From: Fibrobacterota bacterium | GTDB taxonomy: Bacteria > Fibrobacterota > Chitinivibrionia > Chitinivibrionales > Chitinispirillaceae | Assembly (NCBI GenBank): GCA_023436205.1 | Contig: JAEZKC010000002.1 | Coordinates: 196,989-260,988, forward strand | Direction of reading: 5' to 3' | Length of the DNA stretch: 64,000 bases | Shown here: in pieces, positions 52,406-60,916 of the stretch | Layout: every line of letters starts with the position of its first letter | Numbering within the stretch: position 1 is the first letter of the stretch | The notes under the pieces: generated by a model | Databases searched by the model: none | Told to the model about the DNA's origin: nothing | The model's input: the letters and a program-made list of their open reading frames with translations, nothing else | Position numbers and translations under genes: made by a program

Positions 52406-52888
52406 ATGGAAACGTATGCCTATTGCGGTCTTTATTGCCAAGCCTGTTCCGTCTATATTGCAACGCAGGATGGTGGCAAAATGCTGGAAGCTCTGGCGGA
52501 AAAACTTAATCAGTCAGTGGAGGATACTCGGTGCTTCGGCTGCAGGTCTGAAAGGGTGAGCAAGCATTGCGCCAAGTGCAGTTTCAAATCCTGTGCAGAT
52601 GAAAAGAATACCCAGTTCTGCTCCCAGTGTGGAGAGTATCCTTGCAATCAGCTTAAAGAGTTCCAGACAAAGATGCCCCACAGAGCGGAGCTGTTCGAGT
52701 CACTTGATTACATTAAACAAAAAGGTATTGCAACTTGGGTAGAGAAGATGAAAAGTGACTTTTCCTGCCCCAGTTGCGGGACAATCAATTCCCCTTACCT
52801 ACTAAAGTGCAGAAAATGCGGAAGTCTTCCCTGCAATCCATTTACCGCACGCAATGGGGAAAAGGTCAAGGCATTCTTAGGTCTATAA
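52406..52888 (+). CDS. DUF3795 domain protein, Cys-rich
   Basis: A 160-residue protein. It starts YAYCGLYCQACSVYI, the family hallmark, and has further Cys clusters (CFGCRSERVSKHCAKCSFKS, QFCSQCGEYPC, and a C-terminal CPSCG/CRKCG zinc ribbon at ~120-145). About sixteen Cys suggest zinc or iron-sulfur binding. DUF3795 has no proven function. Start with AAGAGGTA ribosome binding site. Confidence 0.85.
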   Translation: METYAYCGLYCQACSVYIATQDGGKMLEALAEKLNQSVEDTRCFGCRSERVSKHCAKCSFKSCADEKNTQFCSQCGEYPCNQLKEFQTKMPHRAELFESLDYIKQKGIATWVEKMKSDFSCPSCGTINSPYLLKCRKCGSLPCNPFTARNGEKVKAFLGL

Positions 52889-53162
52889 TGAACTGGTAAT
52901 CGCCGGGGCAAGAAAAGAACTCTTTGCCCCCTTCAATCAGCACATAGCCGGTATTGCGTCGGAAACATCTTTCCATTCTCCCTTTACAACTACTGCCAGA
53001 AGTGTTAATTTCTATGAGTTCAGGCTTGGATATTTCCTCGGCGAGCTGATTTCCTACTCTTTTATCTCCCCTTTTTGTCGAGCTTTGCGAGAGGTAGAAG
53101 GAAAGCGGCGATCTGGATCTGGGATACCCGGACTGGAGCAGAACTAATTTGTATTCCTGCAA
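52866..53162 (-). CDS. Possible small protein with conserved-looking Cys motif (uncertain)
   Basis: The minus frame of 98 residues holds a protein-like segment, NQLAEEISKPELIEINTSG then SCKGRMERCFRRNTGYVLIE and FSCPGDYQ, with three Cys in plausible spacing. The N-terminal ~30 residues look random and there is no clear ribosome binding site. It overlaps the DUF3795 gene end by 23 nt. The plus strand of the same stretch shows nothing better. It may be a remnant. Confidence 0.3.
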   Translation of the reverse strand: MQEYKLVLLQSGYPRSRSPLSFYLSQSSTKRGDKRVGNQLAEEISKPELIEINTSGSSCKGRMERCFRRNTGYVLIEGGKEFFSCPGDYQFIIDLRMP

Positions 53163-53183
53163 ACAAATAAGGAACTGATCTTT

Positions 53184-53834
53184 ATGGATTTATCAATTAG
53201 AAATGAAAATGATAGTGATTTCAGACTGGTTGAGGAAGTCACAAGAGAAGCATTCTGGAATCTTTATGTCCCGGGTTGTGATGAGCATTATCTGGTCAAT
53301 GTCATGCGAAATCATCCTGATTTTATTCCCGAACTTGATTTTATCATTTTACGGGAAAACAGGATCATCGGGAACATTATGTATACAAAGTCTCAAGTAA
53401 TTGACAGTAATAATTCACACAATAAATTGAGCACGATTACCTTCGGGCCAGTCAGTGTATTACCAGACTTTCAAAAACAGGGCGTAGGCTCCGCATTAAT
53501 CAGGTATTCACTGCAGAAGGCTGCAGAATTCGGTTATAAAACAGTAATCATAGAAGGGCATCCTCATAATTACTGCAGGTACGGGTTCAGATGTGCCAAA
53601 GACATGGGAGTAAGCGATTCTAAAGGCCATTTTCCCTATAGCCTGCTTGTCCTTGAGTTGGAAAAGGGATATTTGGCAAATAAGCGCTGGAGGTATATTC
53701 CAAGTGGTGCTTACGAAATCAACAGTGGAAAAGCTGAGGAGTTTGATAAAATGTTTACCCCGAAAAAAAAGGATTACCGTTATACACAGGAAGAGTTTTC
53801 CATTGCGAGCAGGGCGAATCTTCCAGACGAGTAA
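53184..53834 (+). CDS. GNAT family N-acetyltransferase
   Basis: A 216-residue protein. GNAT fold: N-terminal SIRNENDSDFRLVEEVTREA, strand region LSTITFGPVSVLPDFQKQGV, acetyl-CoA loop QKQGVGSALI (motif A) and AAEFGYKTVIIEGHPHNYCR. The family acetylates small amines or proteins; the substrate here is unknown. Ribosome binding site AAGGAAC is upstream. Related proteins with PHNYCRYGF are common in Firmicutes, and this may be a transferred gene. Confidence 0.88.
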   Translation: MDLSIRNENDSDFRLVEEVTREAFWNLYVPGCDEHYLVNVMRNHPDFIPELDFIILRENRIIGNIMYTKSQVIDSNNSHNKLSTITFGPVSVLPDFQKQGVGSALIRYSLQKAAEFGYKTVIIEGHPHNYCRYGFRCAKDMGVSDSKGHFPYSLLVLELEKGYLANKRWRYIPSGAYEINSGKAEEFDKMFTPKKKDYRYTQEEFSIASRANLPDE

Positions 53835-54001
53835 ACCGTTTCACGAGTGAACAATTTACACCATGCAGTGAAAACTAAACAAACGGCAGCAAATAAAAAT
53901 GACCCAAAGCGACCTATACTTAAAATGAGAATAATTCCTCACTCCAGCAGCATCGTGTCAGTAAAGCAAAATAGTGAACACATACAATTAAGAGATTGGT
54001 A

Positions 54002-54622
54002 ATGTCAGGTAATAGAAATTTTTATTTTACTATTCTTATGTTAACTTGTACCGCCCTGATACAAGCACAGGATCAGGACGAACCGAAGGGTGAAAAATTA
54101 AGCTTACGAAGGTTCTTCGGGGCAACAACTTCAGGCTTCGGAGGTAGCGCAGTAAAAATTTCCAGAATAGATAATCGAATTGCCATACTGAACGGGGGCA
54201 GAGGGGCAGCTGTCTTCAAACATCATTTCACTTTCGGTGGCGGCGGATACCGCATCATCAACCGTATTGAAATGAAATCCGGCAGTTCTGATACAATTCA
54301 CTTTTTGAAAATGGGCTATGGTGGACTTGAACTGGGATATCTCTTCCTTCCCGATTACAGGAAACTAAATGCGGGTACATCTTTTCTTATCGGTGCAGGA
54401 GCCGGTTTTTTCGAAAGCCTGCCTGAAAAACACAATAAATCCTATTCGATCTTCCCTGTTATCGAACCGGCAGTGTTTGGGGAAGCATTTTTGAGCGGCT
54501 TTTTAAGACTACACCTCGGGGTGACATTCAGATTCGTTCCCGGCTGCCAAATCTCCAACGTGGCTAATGACAACATGTGCGGGCCTTCAGCATATATCAA
54601 TTTACTGTTCGGAACAGATTGA
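54002..54622 (+). CDS. Small outer-membrane beta-barrel-like protein
   Basis: A 206-residue product. The ATG at 54002 is chosen over a TTG two codons earlier. Signal peptide ~1-22 (ending IQAQ). The remainder is Gly- and aromatic-rich strands with short turns (FTFGGGGYRIINRIEM, GYGGLELGYLFLPDYRKL, SFLIGAGAGFFESL, LRLHLGVTFRFVPG) and a terminal aromatic strand YINLLFGTD, as in barrel proteins. Two Cys near the end may form a disulfide. Function unknown. Confidence 0.7.
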   Translation: MSGNRNFYFTILMLTCTALIQAQDQDEPKGEKLSLRRFFGATTSGFGGSAVKISRIDNRIAILNGGRGAAVFKHHFTFGGGGYRIINRIEMKSGSSDTIHFLKMGYGGLELGYLFLPDYRKLNAGTSFLIGAGAGFFESLPEKHNKSYSIFPVIEPAVFGEAFLSGFLRLHLGVTFRFVPGCQISNVANDNMCGPSAYINLLFGTD

Positions 54623-54811
54623 TTCTTTTAAAGTTTGAAGAAAAACAAGTGAAAGAGGTACACGGTTCTTAATAACCTGAGTTTCATTTAACCCACTTTC
54701 CTAAAAACACCTGTTTTCAACTCTTAAGCTTTATCCTTGAACCTTTTCATATCTTTATTTACTTTCCTACTATGTAATTGCTTGTCTCAGCACCATATAC
54801 AGGAGTTTCAA

Positions 54812-56287
54812 ATGAAAGCAGCAGCTGTCGCCCTTGTCTTTTTTCTATTTACAACCCTTACTTCAGCAACTGAGTTTCGGGGCCAAATTCTGGATCGCCA
54901 CTCAGCCCCCATTCCCGGCGTACAGGTCACGCTTGGTAACCTGAAAGCGGAAACGGATCAGAATGGATACTTTCATCTGGAAGGCACTGCTATTATTCCT
55001 TCTTTAGGGCAAAGTTCAAAGGAGATGCAGATACACACCACCAATGGCTCTGTTCGCATAATTTCAAAAGAAAGAACTGCCGCAAAAATAAGAATTGTGG
55101 ATGCCACAGGAAGAAGTATCAATGTGGGTAGTATGCCAGATAAGTCCGGAAATTACTCAATAGATCTGAAGAACTGTTCCATGAAACTGCTTTTTCTACA
55201 GATTGAGACTCACGGAGGAAAAACAATCCTGCCTTTTATGAATGGATTTAGATCAAAATATTCATTCTCTGCAAACAAACATACAACAGGTGCTGCTTCA
55301 ATGGGGAAATCCCTTTCATATACTGATACGATACTTTGCACCAAACAAGGTTTTCTCCCCAAACGAGTTGCAGTGGACATTTCGCAAACCGGACTGGTGC
55401 TCCACATGTATCCTGATGCAGTTGACATTACATCAGCAGATTATCCCGTGATTGACGGATCTACATCGACTCAACCGGTGGGGATAGTGCTGGCCGCTAC
55501 ACTGCTGGGTACATCCTACGGCTATTCCGAGATAATGGACGGGTCCAAGCGCATGATGGCATACAGTTCCTCAAAACCGCAACTCGCAGACAGCATCAAC
55601 AATTACATTGTCAAGCACAATACCACTCACGATGCTTATGTTAATGTGATTGACGGGACTGCCAAACTGGGTCTAGTGGCCAGACTTCCTTCGGAAGACG
55701 AACTGGCTCACGCAGAAAGCTCCGCAGTAGAGCTGAGTGTCGTTCCATTTGCCCTGGATGCTTTCACATTCCTTTTAAATCGTAAGAATCCGGTTGAGAA
55801 TTTAACAATTGAAGATATTAGGAAGATATACACAGGTGAGACCACTAATTGGTTATCCGTCGGGGGACATGACCTTGCCATCAGACCCTACCAGCGTGAA
55901 AGGAACTCCGGGAGCCAGGAGATGATGATGTCAATGGTAATGAAGGACCTCACTATTATCAACTCTCCGAACATGATTGTAAACAGTATGATGGGTCCAT
56001 TCAATGCATTAGCGTTAGATACAACCGGGATAGGGTATACTGTTTACTTCTATGGTAAAAACATGGCTCCCGACCACACGGTTAAATTCAGTTCGGTTGA
56101 CGGTATTTTCCCAAATTATGAGAATATTAAAAGTAAGCGATATTCGCTCTGGGCCGATGTCTATCTGATCTGCAGAAATGATCTCGATCCATCGGCCTTA
56201 GCAGCTCACCTCCGGGAATTCATCCTCGCACCGGCAGGACAACAGGTTGTAAAAGCCAGCGGATACGTTCCGATCTATGAAGAATAG
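54812..56287 (+). CDS. Fusion: carboxypeptidase-regulatory + internal tail-like domain + PstS-like periplasmic binding domain
   Basis: The ATG at 54812 is chosen for AGGAG 6 nt upstream and the signal peptide directly after it (ending TSAT). 491 residues. Residues ~20-50 are a carboxypeptidase-regulatory-like start (FRGQILDRHSAPIPGVQVTL). Residues ~70-140 (SVRIISKERTAAKIRIVDAT) resemble the common tail, placed internally. Residues ~205-490 are a PBP_like/PstS-type domain: YPVIDGSTSTQPVG (phosphate-loop-like), VNVIDGTAKLGLVARLPS, LAIRPYQRERNSGSQEMMM and a C-terminal PAGQQVVKASGYVPI. PstS binds phosphate, but a fusion to these modules is not usual. It is first in an operon with the two propeller genes (9 and 19-nt gaps). 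Confidence 0.8.
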   Translation: MKAAAVALVFFLFTTLTSATEFRGQILDRHSAPIPGVQVTLGNLKAETDQNGYFHLEGTAIIPSLGQSSKEMQIHTTNGSVRIISKERTAAKIRIVDATGRSINVGSMPDKSGNYSIDLKNCSMKLLFLQIETHGGKTILPFMNGFRSKYSFSANKHTTGAASMGKSLSYTDTILCTKQGFLPKRVAVDISQTGLVLHMYPDAVDITSADYPVIDGSTSTQPVGIVLAATLLGTSYGYSEIMDGSKRMMAYSSSKPQLADSINNYIVKHNTTHDAYVNVIDGTAKLGLVARLPSEDELAHAESSAVELSVVPFALDAFTFLLNRKNPVENLTIEDIRKIYTGETTNWLSVGGHDLAIRPYQRERNSGSQEMMMSMVMKDLTIINSPNMIVNSMMGPFNALALDTTGIGYTVYFYGKNMAPDHTVKFSSVDGIFPNYENIKSKRYSLWADVYLICRNDLDPSALAAHLREFILAPAGQQVVKASGYVPIYEE

Positions 56288-56296
56288 GACCATATA

Positions 56297-58450
56297 ATGT
56301 TAAATTCGACAGGAATATTTATCATTGTACATTTGCTTTTTGTAAGCAGCATATATTCTCAAAGTAAACCGGGCTGGTCGTCCTGGTCGTCAGAACAGAA
56401 TATCCGAGCCTTTGCATTTAGCGGAAAGACCTGCTGGACGGCCGTACGCGGATTGGGCCTCCTTCGTTTGGATCAGCAGATGAACGGTTATGTTCTTTTC
56501 AACAATCTTAATTCACCTCTCCCCTCAAACCTTATCACCTGTCTTGCGGTGGGATCTGATGGAACTATCTGGATCGGAACTGAAGAAGGGCTTGCTTCAT
56601 TTGATGGGAGGGAATGGAATATATTCACCAGGGAAAATTCGCCTTTTACAACCCACAGTATTACAAGCGTCGATATAGATGATAGTCTACGCGTCTGGGT
56701 AGCATCGCAAGATGGACTGCACTGCTTTGATAAAGGCTTGTGGACTGATGTTCTTGAATCTTTCCCCGGCTTTCCTGTGGATATTCTTTCAGGCATTAGG
56801 AAAATTGAGTGTATCGGAACCCAGGTATGGATCAGAACTCCACATTCAGTATGCCGATTCAGCGGGAAAGATTGGAAAAGCTGGAAGATCACCACGGAAA
56901 TGTTTGGATCTTCAGATGACCACGTTGTCAGCAGTACAGGTACTCTATGGATACAATCGTCCAGCGACAGCACACTTTTAGGAATATCAGACGACGAGTA
57001 TTCAACCTATCCGCACCCTCATTACGGTCCGGGGGGAAGACTACTTATCGATTCTCATGATGTAAAATGGTACATCATACAAAGAAAGCTTTACCGCGAA
57101 AGTTCAAACGGCTGGCAATTTGTGGCATCCTTACCGGCACAGGTAGATAGATATATCTATCCTGTTGGTGTGGATGATTCGAGCCATATTTGGATCTGTC
57201 AAAGTGAATCAGATATTATTCACAAGTATAACCCTGCACTAGATCAATGGGAAAATATCACTATCCCAAATGGATCCAAACCTCAAAACAAAATGGATCA
57301 GATCCTTATCGATTCAGATGAGAAGCTATGGGGATTATGGAACCGAACTCTTTTCTTGCGCAATGGTGAAAACTGGGTCGAGATAATCCCGGTTGAAAAC
57401 GGTGGAAGTGTCGATGTGTACAGAATTGCATCTGACAAAAATGGCAATCTAAAGGCGGCAGGATGGAATTACAGCAGTTCAGCTCTTTTCACCTCAGTTA
57501 AAGCATCCGGGATCTGGCCAAATTGGAATGCCACGGAGTTTTCCACGAGAGTTCGACTAGGCGCCATCAGCTATAGTACGCAAAGTAGCAGCTGGATCAG
57601 TTTTATGCAAGATTACAACTCCAAGCCCTTTCAATTCATCAGTTTCAGTGAAAACGGCATCTCAGTGCTTCCAAGCGATAGTCAATTAACACATTTAGCA
57701 CAGATTGAAGTAACACCAGACGGGACAATCTGGGCCCTGACAATCGAAAGGGAATCTTTATACATGCTTAAGGACAGCACATGGAAACAGATTTACTTAG
57801 AAGGACAAAATGATAGCATTCTGTCCATAGTTGCAGGAGGTGGCGATACGTTATGGGCAGGAGTGGATGGAATTGGGTTAGGAATGTTTGATGGTTCAGA
57901 ATGGCATCTTTTCGACTCGACAATTATCGGTTACAATCATGTCAAGCCACTCTATTATGACAGCAGAAAAGGTGAGCTCTGGAGCTTGGTGTTCATCACC
58001 AAGCAGATAGTCAGCTTTTTCGGTAATTACATATCTGAATTCCCTGTAGGAGTTCTCCGTTTTGCTGGTCACGAAGCCACACTGCTTTCGCCTGTAAATT
58101 CAGGACTGATAGATTCCAAAGTACACTCGATTTCCAGCGACGAAAATTGCATTTATTTTGCAAGCGAGCATGGGATATCCTATCTACACTATGCTTCCTC
58201 ACCAGTTACAAAAGAACTGAATAGTTCGGCTATAAATAAACCGCGACAGATGCTATGCGCAAAAGTTTTTGGCGGCAAACCACTGCAAATCAACCTGAGG
58301 GCCTCCGGTGAGGTTTCAATTTCTCTCTTTGACTTAAGTGGAAAATTAATTGAGCACAGGAAATTAGGCAGATTGAGACAGGGTAAATCCATAATTTCAA
58401 TAAATAGACCCAAAGGTATCTTTTTAGCGCGTGTAGAGGTGAAGGAGTAA
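56297..58450 (+). CDS. Secreted beta-propeller (two-component-regulator-propeller-like) protein with sorting tail
   Basis: A 717-residue secreted protein, signal peptide ~1-22. It consists of many Reg_prop-like blades: VGSDGTIWIGTEEGLASFDG, DIDDSLRVWVASQDGLHCFD, and further copies at ~210, 255, 325, 470 and 510, with W-containing turns. The last ~65 residues (VSISLFDLSGKLIEHR to GIFLARVEV) are the common tail. Such propellers are the sensor half of hybrid two-component systems, but here no transmembrane or kinase part is present, so the protein is a stand-alone surface propeller. It is the paralogue of the next gene and in the same operon. Confidence 0.83.
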   Translation: MLNSTGIFIIVHLLFVSSIYSQSKPGWSSWSSEQNIRAFAFSGKTCWTAVRGLGLLRLDQQMNGYVLFNNLNSPLPSNLITCLAVGSDGTIWIGTEEGLASFDGREWNIFTRENSPFTTHSITSVDIDDSLRVWVASQDGLHCFDKGLWTDVLESFPGFPVDILSGIRKIECIGTQVWIRTPHSVCRFSGKDWKSWKITTEMFGSSDDHVVSSTGTLWIQSSSDSTLLGISDDEYSTYPHPHYGPGGRLLIDSHDVKWYIIQRKLYRESSNGWQFVASLPAQVDRYIYPVGVDDSSHIWICQSESDIIHKYNPALDQWENITIPNGSKPQNKMDQILIDSDEKLWGLWNRTLFLRNGENWVEIIPVENGGSVDVYRIASDKNGNLKAAGWNYSSSALFTSVKASGIWPNWNATEFSTRVRLGAISYSTQSSSWISFMQDYNSKPFQFISFSENGISVLPSDSQLTHLAQIEVTPDGTIWALTIERESLYMLKDSTWKQIYLEGQNDSILSIVAGGGDTLWAGVDGIGLGMFDGSEWHLFDSTIIGYNHVKPLYYDSRKGELWSLVFITKQIVSFFGNYISEFPVGVLRFAGHEATLLSPVNSGLIDSKVHSISSDENCIYFASEHGISYLHYASSPVTKELNSSAINKPRQMLCAKVFGGKPLQINLRASGEVSISLFDLSGKLIEHRKLGRLRQGKSIISINRPKGIFLARVEVKE

Positions 58451-58469
58451 CATAATAAGGAATGAATCA

Positions 58470-60491
58470 ATGCGTACTGTATTGCTAGTTCTCTTTATTT
58501 TTATCCAATCCAGAATCTTTTCCTCTGAAAAGCTGGGATGGACTCAGTTTGGCGCAATTGGACATTTCCAAAGTGCGGCATCATCCGACAGTTTTTACTG
58601 GATTGGAACCTACGGGAACGGGCTGCTTAGGATTAGCATTAGTAACTCTGACTTAACATTATTCACCAATACCAACTCTGATTTGCCCTCCAATATTATA
58701 TATGATGTAGCAGTAGGGATCAGAGGAGAAACTTGGTTAGCAACCGAAGAGGGACTTGCCTCTTTTGACGGAAGTACGTGGCAAGTTTACCATAGACACA
58801 ATTCCCCCCTCATTAATCATAGAATAACCGCAGTGGCTGTTGACAGCAGTTCAAAAGTATGGGTTGCATCTGAAAATGGAATACATTGTTTGGATGGAAA
58901 ATTGTGGACGGATGTTCTGGATCGAAACCCGGGATTTCCCGCCAATCTTATGAGCAATGTTAACAAAATTCAATGCCTCCCATCTGGAATATGGCTTCAT
59001 CATCCACGCGGCCTGGTGCGCTTTAAAGAGGGGAGCTGGAAAGCAATCCAGACACAGTACGGTTATTCCCGAAGCTATGCAGTAAGCAAAGATGGCACAT
59101 TCTGGTCAGTTTCCAGCAGCGATATCAGTGGTGTTAATGAGGAGCAGATTATCACCTTGCCTTTGCCGACCAGCGATTTGGGTAATTTGGTGATAGATTC
59201 CCAGGACTACATGTGGTTTGTCAGTTATAATTTCATCTACAAAAGGATTTCCGGGGACTGGCTTCCCTTGAGTTTGCCATTTACACTTTACAACACAAAC
59301 GATTGCCAAGCCGACAAATATGGGGCAATTTGGCTGAATGATGGACGGCTAGTGTACCGGTTCAATACACTGGATCAAAAAATTAAGCATTATTCCCTAC
59401 CTCAAAATATTGATGTGATGAACAGATGCAGTTCATTACTGGCAGAATCCGATGATATGCTCTGGGGAATCAGTTCCTTTTACCTGAATGCCAGAGTCGG
59501 GAATGAATGGGTTCAATGCATTCCCAAGCCTGACATGTATTTACAAGTAAGGAATTTTGCGCAGGATAACGAAAACAGATTAACCACGTTCTCCGAATCA
59601 TACTATGATGATACTTATATTATACACTGTTCAATAAAAACAAGCGCTGAGGCCTCCTCCCCCTGGATTACAAACGAATACTCAATAAAAAAAGAATACC
59701 ATGCAAGCCATACCCAGAGTTGTTTCAGCCGCCCCCTGAACGCATGGTATATACTGGTCCCGATTAACTCTATCACCAGTGATATAATCTCTTTTGATGG
59801 TACTTATTGGGAGAGGCTTTCGAATCAGGGGCTTTTTAAATTTAATGAAATTTCAATACTCGAAGCAGATTACAGTGGTTCACTATGGGCTGCACTTAAT
59901 GATGGTACACTTTACAGATATTACAAATCATCCTGGCAGAGAATACATTTACCAACAATCACGGATACAATCGATGCAATTATTCCAGCGGATGGGGATA
60001 CCATTTGGGTTGGAATCAGAAACAGAGGTTTGGCCAGATATGATGGTTCAGGCTGGAATCTGTTTGATTCTACTCAAACCGGGTACAGCAATCTCAAACC
60101 GCTTTACTATGACCGGGTAAGAAAAGAGGTCTGGTGCAAGGCATCTATTAATCACCGGACATTTCAAAGCCTGGATTTCTCCTTTTCTCCCGCACAGTTA
60201 CCTGTAGGGCTATACAGTTTCAATGGAAAAGAAGGCCAGCTCTACACTACTCATAATTCCGGCCTGATTGACTCAGATATCAACGCAGTAGTTACTATCC
60301 CCGACGGACTCTGGGTTGCCAGCGGAAACGGTCTTGCCTTCTGGAATCGAGCACAGTCCCCTGTTCTTCCCCATTTCAGAATAATAAAGCGAAACACAAA
60401 GTCACACTTCACCAGAAAAATCTGCAAAGAAATTCCACTCAAACTGAACCTGAACACTTCTGCTAAATTGACATTTCTGTTTTTGACTTGA
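58470..60491 (+). CDS. Second beta-propeller paralogue, tail domain lost by frameshift
   Basis: A 673-residue product with ribosome binding site AAGGAATG and signal peptide ~1-18. The same propeller architecture as the upstream gene: VGIRGETWLATEEGLASFDG, VAVDSSSKVWVASENGIHCL. The reading frame stops at 60491, but in the next frame the tail continues ISVFDLTGRLVKRMGLGKME then EGVFIVKVELSAL to TGA at 60614-60616. It aligns residue for residue with the paralogue (ISLFDLSGKLI). One base is missing at about 60469. As it stands the protein lacks its sorting tail. Confidence 0.83.
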   Translation: MRTVLLVLFIFIQSRIFSSEKLGWTQFGAIGHFQSAASSDSFYWIGTYGNGLLRISISNSDLTLFTNTNSDLPSNIIYDVAVGIRGETWLATEEGLASFDGSTWQVYHRHNSPLINHRITAVAVDSSSKVWVASENGIHCLDGKLWTDVLDRNPGFPANLMSNVNKIQCLPSGIWLHHPRGLVRFKEGSWKAIQTQYGYSRSYAVSKDGTFWSVSSSDISGVNEEQIITLPLPTSDLGNLVIDSQDYMWFVSYNFIYKRISGDWLPLSLPFTLYNTNDCQADKYGAIWLNDGRLVYRFNTLDQKIKHYSLPQNIDVMNRCSSLLAESDDMLWGISSFYLNARVGNEWVQCIPKPDMYLQVRNFAQDNENRLTTFSESYYDDTYIIHCSIKTSAEASSPWITNEYSIKKEYHASHTQSCFSRPLNAWYILVPINSITSDIISFDGTYWERLSNQGLFKFNEISILEADYSGSLWAALNDGTLYRYYKSSWQRIHLPTITDTIDAIIPADGDTIWVGIRNRGLARYDGSGWNLFDSTQTGYSNLKPLYYDRVRKEVWCKASINHRTFQSLDFSFSPAQLPVGLYSFNGKEGQLYTTHNSGLIDSDINAVVTIPDGLWVASGNGLAFWNRAQSPVLPHFRIIKRNTKSHFTRKICKEIPLKLNLNTSAKLTFLFLT

Positions 60492-60616
60492 CCGGAAGGC
60501 TTGTAAAACGGATGGGACTGGGCAAAATGGAACAAGGGGAGCACGTCGTTCCCATTTCGAGATTGTCTATTGCAGAAGGGGTTTTCATAGTAAAGGTTGA
60601 GCTGTCTGCTCTTTGA

Positions 60617-60916
60617 TACCTTTGTTGTTCAAATATGCGGGAATAGTTATTATCTGATTTTTTCTACTTCAATAAATGAAGGACAACGATACCGATCACT
60701 TTGAGGTAACATGACAGAAAAGCGGATCTCTCACGGAGTACCATAATCAATTTTTGTTAGGATCTCTTCATCTCCAATAAATAAACCGAATGCGATTCCG
60801 GACCCGTTCCAAGATGAATTTTTCACCAATTGAACCGCTCTCGTCCTGAAAACCACTATTTTTATTCGAATGCTGGTTTTCCAAATAATAAACTTTCACC
60901 CCTGAAGAGGCTTATC
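60617..60916. other. Gene-free stretch before the FnIII gene
   Basis: 300 nt with no hairpin, repeat copy or gene. The ORF continuing upstream from the next gene (to 60830) lacks a signal and is not expected to be translated. Confidence 0.4.
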
